Origin: an uncultured Bacteroidales bacterium | Lineage (GTDB): Bacteria; Bacteroidota; Bacteroidia; Bacteroidales; Bacteroidaceae | Assembly (NCBI GenBank): GCA_902774275.1 | Contig: CACYHN010000001.1 | Coordinates: 1-64,000, forward strand | DNA: 64,000 nt | Direction: 5' to 3' | In this document: positions 1-6,935 of the stretch, in pieces | How positions within the stretch are numbered: the first letter of the stretch is position 1 | Layout of the letters: every line of letters starts with the position of its first letter | Made by a program: the position numbers and the translations under genes | Notes under the pieces: model-generated | The model's input: the letters and a program-made list of their open reading frames with translations, nothing else | Databases searched by the model: none | What the model was told of the DNA's origin: nothing

Positions 1-1259
1 CCTGCAATCGATGTCCAGAGAGAGAACTGTTTTCCTATTTCAATAGGCTCATTGCCGTTCATCTGACCTGAATAGGGAATGAATATGCTGTGTCCCTCAA
101 ATCCGGGAACATTGCTTGTAAAACGCATTCCGGCTACACCGTTCAGGGTAGCAGTATCATAAGTGCAGTTTTTCACCAACTCTACAATCTCATCGTTGGT
201 AGGAATACGCCAGCCGTCACCTAACATTACTGTAGCTGCGTCATCGGTCGGCTCAAGACGGTTAAGATTGTCGGCCTTAAGTCCCTGATGAGACATACCG
301 TCAATGGTATATTTATCCATACCCTGATCCTGCTGGAAGGTGCAGTAACGGTAATTGTTCCAGGAGAAGAACTCCTTGGGCTCAATCTCGGCCCATGCAT
401 AATAGTCACCGTAACTTTCCGGGGCCGATGCTCCCAAATTGGATGTAGCCCACAGCACGCTCAGTCCAAGATCAACGTATTCATACTCATGAGGTGTCAC
501 AGTTACGGAGCATTCCGCTGTCTTTCCGTATGCAGTTACCTGTACCTTGCAACTACCCGGACCTGCAGCCACCAAAAGGCCGTCCTCAACAACTTTTATC
601 ACCTTTTCATCGGAGGATTTCCAGGTGCAGGCGCTGTTAACATTACGCTTTCCCATCATCACTTCCAGCCTGGTGCTTGCGCCCTGATGTATTGACAGTT
701 TCTTCTTTTCCAGAGTGATTTTGGATAGCTCTTTGCCAGACAACGGCATTACCATGCGAACCGACTGTTCCGCCCAGCTGTTCTCGCTGTGCCATTCATC
801 GGCTCCAAGCTTAAAGTTGAAACCGTAAGCGGCTTCACCATCCGGTTGCACTCCTGGTGTGGAGCTCCAATATGCAGCATATGCGTTATACGCTTCAACA
901 CGACTATTATTGAGCCAGCCGGCAGCCGGAAGGAATATGCTCCGGTCCGTATATCCTTTTATCTTGCTTGTTACCTTATATCCCTCTATTCCATTCTGCT
1001 CGGTCCATTTCCATGAGCAGTATTTGCGCAGTTCCTCCCACTCAGCCTTGGTGCCCATACGGCTACCATCGGTAGTCTTGATGGCCACTGCATCATTCCA
1101 GCGGTAATAATCACCAGCCGGTCTGTCGGCAGTAACACCGGTATTGACGGTATTCCACTTTACACTCAATCCCAAATCCACATACGTGGCATCCTGTGCA
1201 GACACCATTCTGCACATAACGCTGAAAAATACAATTACTGAAAGACGGATAAATCTCAT
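1..1259 (-). CDS. Secreted FISUMP/Ig-like (Big_2) repeat protein, partial (3' end beyond window)
   Basis: The frame is open from an ATG at 1259 to the left edge (about 419 residues visible, no stop), so the C-terminus is missing. Residues 1-21 form a signal peptide ending in VSA before QDA. Two related modules follow, each opening with YVDLGLSVxW and a GDYYxW motif (about residues 25-155 and 250-419), typical of the FISUMP-type domain in secreted Bacteroidota proteins. Between them, about residues 165-245, lies a bacterial Ig-like (Big_2) stretch with KKxLxIxxGxS and a closing CSVTVTP. The protein is probably exported or surface exposed. No enzymatic motif is seen and the function is unknown. 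It has its own promoter and a terminator separates it from the radical SAM gene upstream. Confidence 0.85.
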   Translation of the reverse strand, partial: MRFIRLSVIVFFSVMCRMVSAQDATYVDLGLSVKWNTVNTGVTADRPAGDYYRWNDAVAIKTTDGSRMGTKAEWEELRKYCSWKWTEQNGIEGYKVTSKIKGYTDRSIFLPAAGWLNNSRVEAYNAYAAYWSSTPGVQPDGEAAYGFNFKLGADEWHSENSWAEQSVRMVMPLSGKELSKITLEKKKLSIHQGASTRLEVMMGKRNVNSACTWKSSDEKVIKVVEDGLLVAAGPGSCKVQVTAYGKTAECSVTVTPHEYEYVDLGLSVLWATSNLGASAPESYGDYYAWAEIEPKEFFSWNNYRYCTFQQDQGMDKYTIDGMSHQGLKADNLNRLEPTDDAATVMLGDGWRIPTNDEIVELVKNCTYDTATLNGVAGMRFTSNVPGFEGHSIFIPYSGQMNGNEPIEIGKQFSLWTSIA

Positions 1260-1283
1260 ACCATTTTTATCTTTAACCTGGGA

Positions 1284-1291
1284 CAAAAGTA
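1284..1291 (-). promoter_or_regulatory. -7 promoter box TACTTTTG for the FISUMP-protein gene
   Basis: The minus strand reads TACTTTTG, an exact match to the Bacteroidota primary sigma factor -7 consensus TAnnTTTG, 24 bases upstream of the ATG at 1259. The -33 region is T-rich without a clear TTTG at ideal spacing. Confidence 0.6.
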
Positions 1292-1320
1292 TCACCCCCT
1301 TAATCCAAAAACAACAAAAA

Positions 1321-1342
1321 AGCGCTGCAATTCTGTTGCAAT
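1321..1342 (-). promoter_or_regulatory. Candidate activator site: bipartite TTGCA element, copy 1
   Basis: The plus strand reads AGCGCTGCAA, four bases, then GTTGCAAT; on the minus strand this gives two TTGCA direct repeats 11 bases apart. Both flanks and the spacer length are identical to 48811-48832. Here the element ends 29 bases upstream of the -7 box, there 30, so it lies beyond the -33 region where an activator would bind. A binding function is inferred. Confidence 0.45.
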
Positions 1343-1371
1343 GGCACAGTAGGGACTGTCCCTTTTGTGCC
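1343..1371. repeat. GGGAC-family palindrome (single short copy)
   Basis: GGCACA (1343-1348) pairs with TGTGCC (1366-1371), and inside them GGGAC-T-GTCCC forms a second dyad. It resembles the longer GGGACGGTTC palindromes at 9347-9442 and 23996-24041. It lies between the radical SAM terminator and the FISUMP-gene promoter. Confidence 0.5.
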
Positions 1372-1420
1372 ATTTCTATATCATAAACTGTAAAACGGAC
1401 AAAATGCGTCCTTCTTTGAG

Positions 1421-1455
1421 AAAAAAAGTACCAAAGGGGTCTGACCCCTTTGGTA
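1421..1455 (-). terminator. Intrinsic terminator of the radical SAM/lipoprotein cassette
   Basis: A perfect 12-bp inverted repeat (1429-1440 with 1444-1455, arm TACCAAAGGGGT, 3-base loop) begins immediately after the TGA of the radical SAM gene. On the minus strand it is followed by a run of seven T (1427-1421). This is a textbook intrinsic terminator shape. Confidence 0.85.
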
Positions 1456-2535
1456 TCATTTTGCGTTCTTGATTTTCAGGAAGTTGCAGGAGAGCATGCG
1501 GCCGTTTTCACCGCGCAGGTGCATTGCTCCACCCTGGCAGTATCGCCAAGCCTTGCATTTGCCGCATTCATCGGTCTTCATCCATTTGCGGTCGCGGTAA
1601 GGTTTGAAACCGTTTTCCCAGACATCCCAGAAATTATCCTGATGTATATTACCCTGATGATAGTCACTGCGTATGCTCAGACAACCCGATATGGAACCGT
1701 CATTAAGTATTGAGGCAACTGTAAGTCCGGCCACACAACGAAACAGATGGTCGCGGACTATTCCCTCATAAGGACCTACAAATCCTTCACATGAGTAGTT
1801 CAGCTTGATCCTGCCTTCACGGCGTACCGCAGCGATATAATTCATAAGCTGCACATACTGCTCATCTGATATGGTCAGTTCATCGTCGCCGGCGGCACGG
1901 CCCATAGGAGCCACAGTGAAGATACGCCACTGTCTGACGCCACGGCTGATAAGGTACTCCTTGAATTTATCCAGATAATCAAAGTTACGTTTGTTTACGC
2001 AGGTGATAAGATCCCAGGTAAGCCCCCTATGTTCATTGAACCAGTCAATGGCTGCGTCGGCACGCTTAAAGCTCAGGTCACTGCCGCGCATCCAGTTATG
2101 CTCCGGCTCAAAACCGTCAAAACTCATGGCAATCGTGTCAAGGCCTGTATCCACCAGTTCATTTACCTTTTCACGGGTAAGCAGCATACCGTTGGTAACC
2201 ATTCCCCACAGATATCCGCGTTTCTTGATTTCAGCACCCACCTGGACTATATCTTTACGCACCAGAGGTTCACCGCCTGTTGTAATGACTACGCATCGGC
2301 CACGCTCAAAATCCTTTGGACTGCTGTCCAGTACGCCCAGAAGGTCACTCATGGGAGGATCATCCAGCCCGGCAGTCTTGCGGCAGTCACTTCCGCAGTG
2401 GCGGCAGCTAAGGTTACAACGCAGCGTACACTCCCAAAACAGCTGGGTGAGTTTATGCTCCAGAATCTCCGTACGCAGTGCCGCTCTACCGGCCTCAAGG
2501 ACTAATCTCTTGGCAAACGTAATCTTACAATCCAT
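1456..2535 (-). CDS. Radical SAM/SPASM protein, TIGR04133-like (rSAM/lipoprotein system)
   Basis: A 359-residue radical SAM enzyme. The cluster-binding motif C40-x3-C44-x2-C47 sits in a segment LFWECTLRCNLSCRHCGSD that is characteristic of the TIGR04133 family. Other radical SAM landmarks are TTGGEPL and a VTNG motif. A C-terminal SPASM-like region has Cys324, Cys327, Cys333 and Cys350 (CGKCKAWRYC and a final SC), suggesting an auxiliary Fe-S cluster, as in peptide-modifying radical SAM enzymes. It follows the lipoprotein gene by 21 bases and is closed by a strong terminator, so the two form a dedicated cassette. In the named family the enzyme pairs with a small lipoprotein, the presumed substrate; the chemistry is not established. 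Family assignment is firm, substrate inferred. Confidence 0.9.
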   Translation of the reverse strand: MDCKITFAKRLVLEAGRAALRTEILEHKLTQLFWECTLRCNLSCRHCGSDCRKTAGLDDPPMSDLLGVLDSSPKDFERGRCVVITTGGEPLVRKDIVQVGAEIKKRGYLWGMVTNGMLLTREKVNELVDTGLDTIAMSFDGFEPEHNWMRGSDLSFKRADAAIDWFNEHRGLTWDLITCVNKRNFDYLDKFKEYLISRGVRQWRIFTVAPMGRAAGDDELTISDEQYVQLMNYIAAVRREGRIKLNYSCEGFVGPYEGIVRDHLFRCVAGLTVASILNDGSISGCLSIRSDYHQGNIHQDNFWDVWENGFKPYRDRKWMKTDECGKCKAWRYCQGGAMHLRGENGRMLSCNFLKIKNAK

Positions 2536-2556
2536 ATCTTACAGCAAACAAATCAT

Positions 2557-2958
2557 TTATTTACCACGCTCTTTTCTGATCCTGGCATCAATGGAATCTA
2601 TTTTATGGCGCATCTCCGCATTCTCAGCCGCACGGCGCTCCATCACTTCAGGAGGCCCGTAAACTACTGAATTCATCCATCGGCCCAACGTCTCCTTAAG
2701 GGCATTTGACTCTTCAATCATATCCCTTACGGCCTTGGAATCACTTGGCAATGCAATCATAGGATTAAGGCCACTCGTCCGGCTGATGACAGTCCCTTCC
2801 ATAATCTCTTCCGATGGGTTATCATCGGGCACATCGGGAGCCTTGTCAACCTTCTTGCTGCGGCAAGAGCTCATAAGAGCCACCACAGCCACTGAGAATG
2901 AACAGATAATAAGAGTCCATCCCTTAGAAACAAACAGTTTAATTTTCCTGAACTTCAT
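2557..2958 (-). CDS. Small lipoprotein, probable partner/substrate of the radical SAM enzyme
   Basis: A 133-residue protein starting at the ATG at 2958; a longer frame to 3006 starts inside the promoter and was not used. An N-terminal hydrophobic stretch ends in a lipobox-like LMSSC (Cys about residue 32), predicting lipidation. The mature part is short, polar and lacks a known fold: an acidic linker (PDVPDDNPSEE), then a conserved-looking WMNSVVYGPPEVM and a charged helical tail with ERRAAENAEMR. The YGPP motif resembles those seen in lipoproteins encoded next to TIGR04133-type radical SAM enzymes; I link it to that system by position and motif only. There is an AGGAG about 12 bases before the ATG. 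Confidence 0.75.
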   Translation of the reverse strand: MKFRKIKLFVSKGWTLIICSFSVAVVALMSSCRSKKVDKAPDVPDDNPSEEIMEGTVISRTSGLNPMIALPSDSKAVRDMIEESNALKETLGRWMNSVVYGPPEVMERRAAENAEMRHKIDSIDARIRKERGK

Positions 2959-3003
2959 ACTATTGATATGACTCCTGATGGATATGGTTAAACAACTGTT
3001 TTG

Positions 3004-3011
3004 CAAACATA
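3004..3011 (-). promoter_or_regulatory. -7 promoter box TATGTTTG for the lipoprotein/radical SAM cassette
   Basis: The minus strand reads TATGTTTG (TAnnTTTG), 45 bases upstream of the ATG at 2958. It is divergent from the rsmI promoter at 3045-3052. It also rules out the longer lipoprotein reading frame starting at 3006. Confidence 0.55.
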
Positions 3012-3044
3012 ACTAAAAAACGCGGGAGATACGGGGATTTTGAC

Positions 3045-3052
3045 TACTTTTG
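3045..3052 (+). promoter_or_regulatory. -7 promoter box TACTTTTG for rsmI-hflX
   Basis: TACTTTTG matches TAnnTTTG exactly, 29 bases before the ATG at 3082. A TTG-initiated extension of the frame from 3040 would overlap this box, which supports the downstream start. Confidence 0.6.
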
Positions 3053-3081
3053 TGTTTTGCAACGCACGCGCGCACACGAGA

Positions 3082-3789
3082 ATGGCAGGAAAACTATATC
3101 TGGTACCCACACCGGTGGGAAATCTTGAGGACATCACCTTGAGGGCATTACGCATCCTTAAGGAGGTGGACCTTATTCTGGCTGAGGATACCCGGACCAG
3201 TTCCGTCCTGCTCAAGCACTATGACATCCATAAGCCGCTGCAGTCACACCACAAGTTCAACGAGCATGAGACATCGGCCCAGATGGCGGCCCGTATTCAG
3301 GCTGGTGAGTCTGTGGCACTTATAAGCGATGCCGGTACTCCAGGCATATCCGATCCCGGATTCATGCTGGTGCGTGAGTGTGTCCAGCAGGGTATCGATG
3401 TGGAGTGCCTGCCTGGTGCAACCGCATTCGTGCCTGCGCTGATTGACTCCGGTCTGCCTTGTGACAGATTCCTTTTTGAAGGATTCCTGCCGCAAAAGAA
3501 GGGACGCCAGAGCCGCATAGCAGCACTCAAGGATGAGCCGCGCACCATAGTGTTCTACGAGTCTCCGTTCCGCCTTGTCAAGGCTCTGGAGCAGTTCATA
3601 GAGGCCTATGGACCGGAGCGCCCCGTAGCCGTATGCCGCGAGATATCAAAGGTTCATGAGGAGTGCGTGCGCGGTACACTTGCAGAGGTCCATGCCCATT
3701 TCAAGGCTCATGAGCCTAAGGGGGAGATTGTGATTGTGCTTGGCGGAGCTTCCGACAAAAAACACAAAGAGGATAACGAAGAAGAATGA
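3082..3789 (+). CDS. rsmI: 16S rRNA (cytidine1402-2'-O)-methyltransferase
   Basis: A 235-residue member of the tetrapyrrole-methylase fold family, methylating the 2'-O of C1402 in 16S rRNA in the cytoplasm. The N-terminus MAGKLYLVPTPVGNLEDIT is diagnostic, followed by LAEDTR, a SHHKFNEH motif, the SAM-binding ISDAGTPGISDPG and LPGATAFVPALIDSG. The start at 3082 is chosen because upstream codons overlap the promoter and homologues begin here. The gene ends in an ATGA overlap with hflX, implying translational coupling; both products act on the ribosome. Confidence 0.95.
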   Translation: MAGKLYLVPTPVGNLEDITLRALRILKEVDLILAEDTRTSSVLLKHYDIHKPLQSHHKFNEHETSAQMAARIQAGESVALISDAGTPGISDPGFMLVRECVQQGIDVECLPGATAFVPALIDSGLPCDRFLFEGFLPQKKGRQSRIAALKDEPRTIVFYESPFRLVKALEQFIEAYGPERPVAVCREISKVHEECVRGTLAEVHAHFKAHEPKGEIVIVLGGASDKKHKEDNEEE

Positions 3790-5054
3790 AAGAAGAGTTC
3801 CAAGTCATAACAGAGAAGAAGGCCGAAACCGCGATACTGGTGGGTATCATCACGCAGGATCAGGACGAGCGCAAGACAAACGAGTATCTTGACGAACTTG
3901 AGTTCCTGGCCGATACCGCCGGAGTGCGCGTGATGCGCCGATTCACGCAGAAGATACCCCAGGCACTGGCCGCCACATACGTTGGTAAGGGCAAGCTGGA
4001 GGAGATGCGTGACTACATCAAGCGCATGGAGGATATGGAGAATGAGGTGGGTATGGCTATCTTTGACGATGAACTCACAGCCAAGCAGATGTCAGCCATA
4101 GAGAGCGTTCTGGGCGTGAAAGTCCTGGACCGCACATCACTTATTCTGGACATCTTTGCCATGCGTGCCCAGACAGCCCACGCCAAGACACAGGTGGAGC
4201 TGGCGCAGTACCGCTATCTGTTGCCCCGCCTGCAGCGAATGTGGACTCACCTGGAACGTCAGGGCGGTGGATCCGGCGCCGGTGGCGGTAAGGGTACGGT
4301 AGGTCTGCGCGGTCCCGGTGAGACCCAGCTTGAGATGGACCGCCGTATCATCACCAAGCGTATAAGTTGGCTCAAGGAACAGTTGGCCGATATAGACCGC
4401 CAGAAATCCACCATGCGCAAGAACCGCGGCCGCCTTATCCGCGTTGCTTTGGTAGGATATACCAACGTAGGCAAATCCACCCTTATGAACCTGCTCTCCA
4501 AGAGTGATGTGTTTGCCGAGAACAAACTCTTTGCAACACTTGACACAACCGTGCGCAAGGTAGTTGTGGACAACCTCCCGTTTTTGCTTTCAGATACAGT
4601 AGGATTCATCCGCAAACTACCCACAGACCTGGTGGAGTCATTCAAATCCACGCTTGATGAGGTTCGTGAGGCTGACCTGCTCATACACGTGGTAGATATA
4701 TCGCATCCCGACTTTGAAGACCAGATGAAGGTGGTTGACAAGACTCTGGCCGACCTTGGCGCCGGTGAGAAGCCAATCATCGTACTCTTCAACAAGACCG
4801 ATGCCTATACCTGGATTGAAAAAGAGGCCGATGACCTCACTCCCGCCACACGTGAGAACATCACGATGGAGGAGCTGCAGCGTACCTGGATGGGCCGCCT
4901 TAACGGCGAGTGCCTGTTTGTATCGGCCCTCAAGAAGACGGGAATTGAGAATATGAGGAAGACGCTTTACGACCGTGTAAAGCAGCTTCATGTACAGAAA
5001 TATCCGTATAATGATTTTCTGTACCCGGATCAAATTGAACTTTTGGAGCAGTGA
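3786..5054 (+). CDS. hflX: Ribosome-associated GTPase HflX
   Basis: A 422-residue GTPase of the Obg-HflX class, known for ribosome splitting and rescue under stress. An N-terminal HflX domain (about 1-200) includes YVGKGKLEE, a GGGxGxGGGKGTVGLRGPGE glycine-rich linker and ETQLEMDRR. The G domain follows: G1 GYTNVGKS near residue 225, a LFATLDTT switch, G3 DTVGFI, G4 NKTD, and a C-terminal SALKKTG (G5-like). Length and order are normal. The start codon overlaps the rsmI stop by four bases. Confidence 0.96.
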   Translation: MKEEFQVITEKKAETAILVGIITQDQDERKTNEYLDELEFLADTAGVRVMRRFTQKIPQALAATYVGKGKLEEMRDYIKRMEDMENEVGMAIFDDELTAKQMSAIESVLGVKVLDRTSLILDIFAMRAQTAHAKTQVELAQYRYLLPRLQRMWTHLERQGGGSGAGGGKGTVGLRGPGETQLEMDRRIITKRISWLKEQLADIDRQKSTMRKNRGRLIRVALVGYTNVGKSTLMNLLSKSDVFAENKLFATLDTTVRKVVVDNLPFLLSDTVGFIRKLPTDLVESFKSTLDEVREADLLIHVVDISHPDFEDQMKVVDKTLADLGAGEKPIIVLFNKTDAYTWIEKEADDLTPATRENITMEELQRTWMGRLNGECLFVSALKKTGIENMRKTLYDRVKQLHVQKYPYNDFLYPDQIELLEQ

Positions 5055-5111
5055 GAGGAGAGACAAAGCTTGCTTGGGTTCTCCCGAGTCGCGACAAAAG
5101 TCAACGAAGTT

Positions 5112-5174
5112 AAAATTGAAAATTGAAAATTGAAAATTGAAAATTGAAAATTGAAAATTGAAAATTAAAAATTA
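5112..5174. repeat. Heptamer tandem array (AAAATTG)7 plus two variant units
   Basis: Seven perfect consecutive AAAATTG units (5112-5160) are followed by two AAAATTA units (5161-5174). The array fills most of the hflX-fumarase spacer and ends 18 bases before the fumarase ATG. The same heptamer makes the flanks of the composite elements at 6834 and 49862. Copy number could change by slippage. Confidence 0.95.
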
Positions 5175-5192
5175 AAACAACAAAATAGATTT

Positions 5193-6833
5193 ATGGCAAA
5201 TTTCAAGTATGCGCCCATGTTCCAGCTGGGCAAGGATGAGACAGAGTACTATCTGCTCACCAAGGATTACGTAAGCGTAAGCGAGTTTGAGGGCAAACCT
5301 ATCCTTAAGGTTCAGAAAGAGGGCCTGACCAAGATGGCCAACGCCGCATTCCGCGATGTAAGTTTTCTGCTGCGCCGTTCACATAACGAGCAGGTGGCCA
5401 AGATACTGCGTGACCCCGAGGCATCGGACAATGACAAGTACGTGGCACTTACATTCCTGCGCAATGCCGAGGTATCGGCCAAGGGTAAGCTGCCTCTGTG
5501 CCAGGATACCGGTACCGCAATCATCCACGGCGAGAAGGGCCAGCAGGTATGGACCGGATTCTGCGATGAGGAGGCACTCTCAGAGGGCGTATTCAAGACC
5601 TATACTGAGGAGAACCTGCGCTACAGCCAGAACGCTCCCTTAGATATGTACAACGAGGTCAACACCAAGTGCAATCTGCCCGCCCAAATTGACATTGAGG
5701 CTACCGAGGGTATGGAGTACCGTTTCCTGATGGTTACCAAAGGTGGCGGATCGGCCAACAAGACATACCTGTATCAGGAGACCAAGGCCCGCATCCAGAA
5801 TCCCGGCACTCTGATTCCGTTCCTGGTGGAGAAGATGAAGAGCCTGGGTACCGCAGCCTGCCCTCCCTACCACATTGCATTCGTAATCGGTGGTACCAGT
5901 GCCGAGAAGAACCTGCTTACCGTTAAGCTGGCATCAACTCACTATTATGACTCTCTGCCCACCACAGGCGATGAGACCGGCCGCGCATTCCGCGATGTAG
6001 AGCTTGAGAAGCAGCTTCTGCAGGAGGCTTACAAGATTGGTCTGGGCGCACAGTTCGGCGGCAAGTATATGGCTCATGATGTCCGCGTTATACGTCTGCC
6101 TCGTCACGGTGCAAGCTGCCCCATCGGTCTGGGCGTAAGCTGCTCTGCTGACCGTAACATCAAGGCCAAGATCAACAAAGACGGTATCTGGATTGAGAAG
6201 ATGGATGACAAACCATACGAGCTGATTCCTGAGGAACTGCGTCAGGCAGGTGAAGGCGATGCCGTAAAGGTTGACCTGAACCGCCCCATGGCTGAGGTCT
6301 GCAAGCAGCTCTCACAGTATCCTGTAAGCACACGCCTTAGCCTTAACGGCACAATCATAGTAGGTCGTGACATAGCACACGCCAAGATCAAGGCACGTCT
6401 TGATGCAGGTGAGCCTATGCCTCAGTATCTCAAGGAGCACCCCATCTACTACGCAGGTCCCGCCAAGACTCCGGCCGGAATGGCTTGCGGATCAATGGGT
6501 CCCACCACTGCCGGACGTATGGATCCCTACGTAGATGAGTTCCAGGATAACGGTGGTTCAATGATCATGCTGGCCAAGGGTAACCGTTCACAGGCTGTTA
6601 CCGATGCCTGCAAGAAGCACGGCGGATTCTACCTGGGTTCAATTGGCGGCCCCGCTGCCATCCTGGCTCAGAACAACATCAAGTCAATTGAGTGCGTTGA
6701 GTATCCGGAGCTTGGCATGGAGGCCATTTGGAAGATTGAAGTTGAGGACTTCCCGGCCTTTATCCTGGTTGACGATAAGGGCAACGATTTCTTCAAGCAG
6801 TTGAAGCCCTGCACAGGTTGCAAAATACTTTAA
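5193..6833 (+). CDS. Fumarate hydratase, class I (iron-sulfur, FumA/FumB type)
   Basis: A 546-residue single-chain class I fumarase, interconverting fumarate and malate in the TCA and reductive succinate pathways. It carries the alpha-type N-terminal domain and beta-type C-terminal domain in one chain. The three 4Fe-4S ligands are visible as Cys103 (LCQDTGT), Cys223 (AACPPYH) and Cys317 (SCSADRN). Further signatures are GGGSANK and [15 protein letters not shown]. It ends with CTGCKIL, as in FumA/FumB-type chains. Class I enzymes are oxygen-labile, fitting an anaerobe. The gene is bracketed by heptamer-based repeats on both sides and has no obvious own promoter in the upstream spacer. Confidence 0.95.
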   Translation: MANFKYAPMFQLGKDETEYYLLTKDYVSVSEFEGKPILKVQKEGLTKMANAAFRDVSFLLRRSHNEQVAKILRDPEASDNDKYVALTFLRNAEVSAKGKLPLCQDTGTAIIHGEKGQQVWTGFCDEEALSEGVFKTYTEENLRYSQNAPLDMYNEVNTKCNLPAQIDIEATEGMEYRFLMVTKGGGSANKTYLYQETKARIQNPGTLIPFLVEKMKSLGTAACPPYHIAFVIGGTSAEKNLLTVKLASTHYYDSLPTTGDETGRAFRDVELEKQLLQEAYKIGLGAQFGGKYMAHDVRVIRLPRHGASCPIGLGVSCSADRNIKAKINKDGIWIEKMDDKPYELIPEELRQAGEGDAVKVDLNRPMAEVCKQLSQYPVSTRLSLNGTIIVGRDIAHAKIKARLDAGEPMPQYLKEHPIYYAGPAKTPAGMACGSMGPTTAGRMDPYVDEFQDNGGSMIMLAKGNRSQAVTDACKKHGGFYLGSIGGPAAILAQNNIKSIECVEYPELGMEAIWKIEVEDFPAFILVDDKGNDFFKQLKPCTGCKIL

Positions 6834-6925
6834 TTGAAAATTGAGAATTGAGAATTAATACCTTGAACCTGCGTATTACGCACCGGATGGCTAATTTTCA
6901 ATTTTCAATTCTCAATTCTCAATTT
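6834..6925. repeat. Composite palindromic element, copy 1 (heptamer flanks around a CCTGCGTA core)
   Basis: The left flank alternates AATTGAAAATTGAG/AATTGAG units, and the right flank is their reverse complement (TTTTCAATT, TCTCAATT). Between them is a core of about 35 bases containing CCTGCGTA, ACGCACC and ATGGC. The layout and core are shared with 49862-49964. It abuts the fumarase stop codon and ends 10 bases before holB. Confidence 0.85.
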
Positions 6926-6935
6926 AAAAACAGTC

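Noticed and set aside
288..1107. Three plus-strand open frames opposite the left-edge gene
   Set aside because: The minus strand encodes a continuous signal-peptide protein with domain motifs throughout 1-1259; the plus frames are short and unlike any family.
1991..2662. A 223-codon plus-strand open frame
   Set aside because: It runs antisense to the radical SAM gene, including its cysteine motif region, with a Ser/Arg-rich shadow composition.
5112..5174. Tandem heptamers considered as a CRISPR array
   Set aside because: Units are 7 bases without spacers, and no cas gene is nearby; it is a simple tandem repeat.
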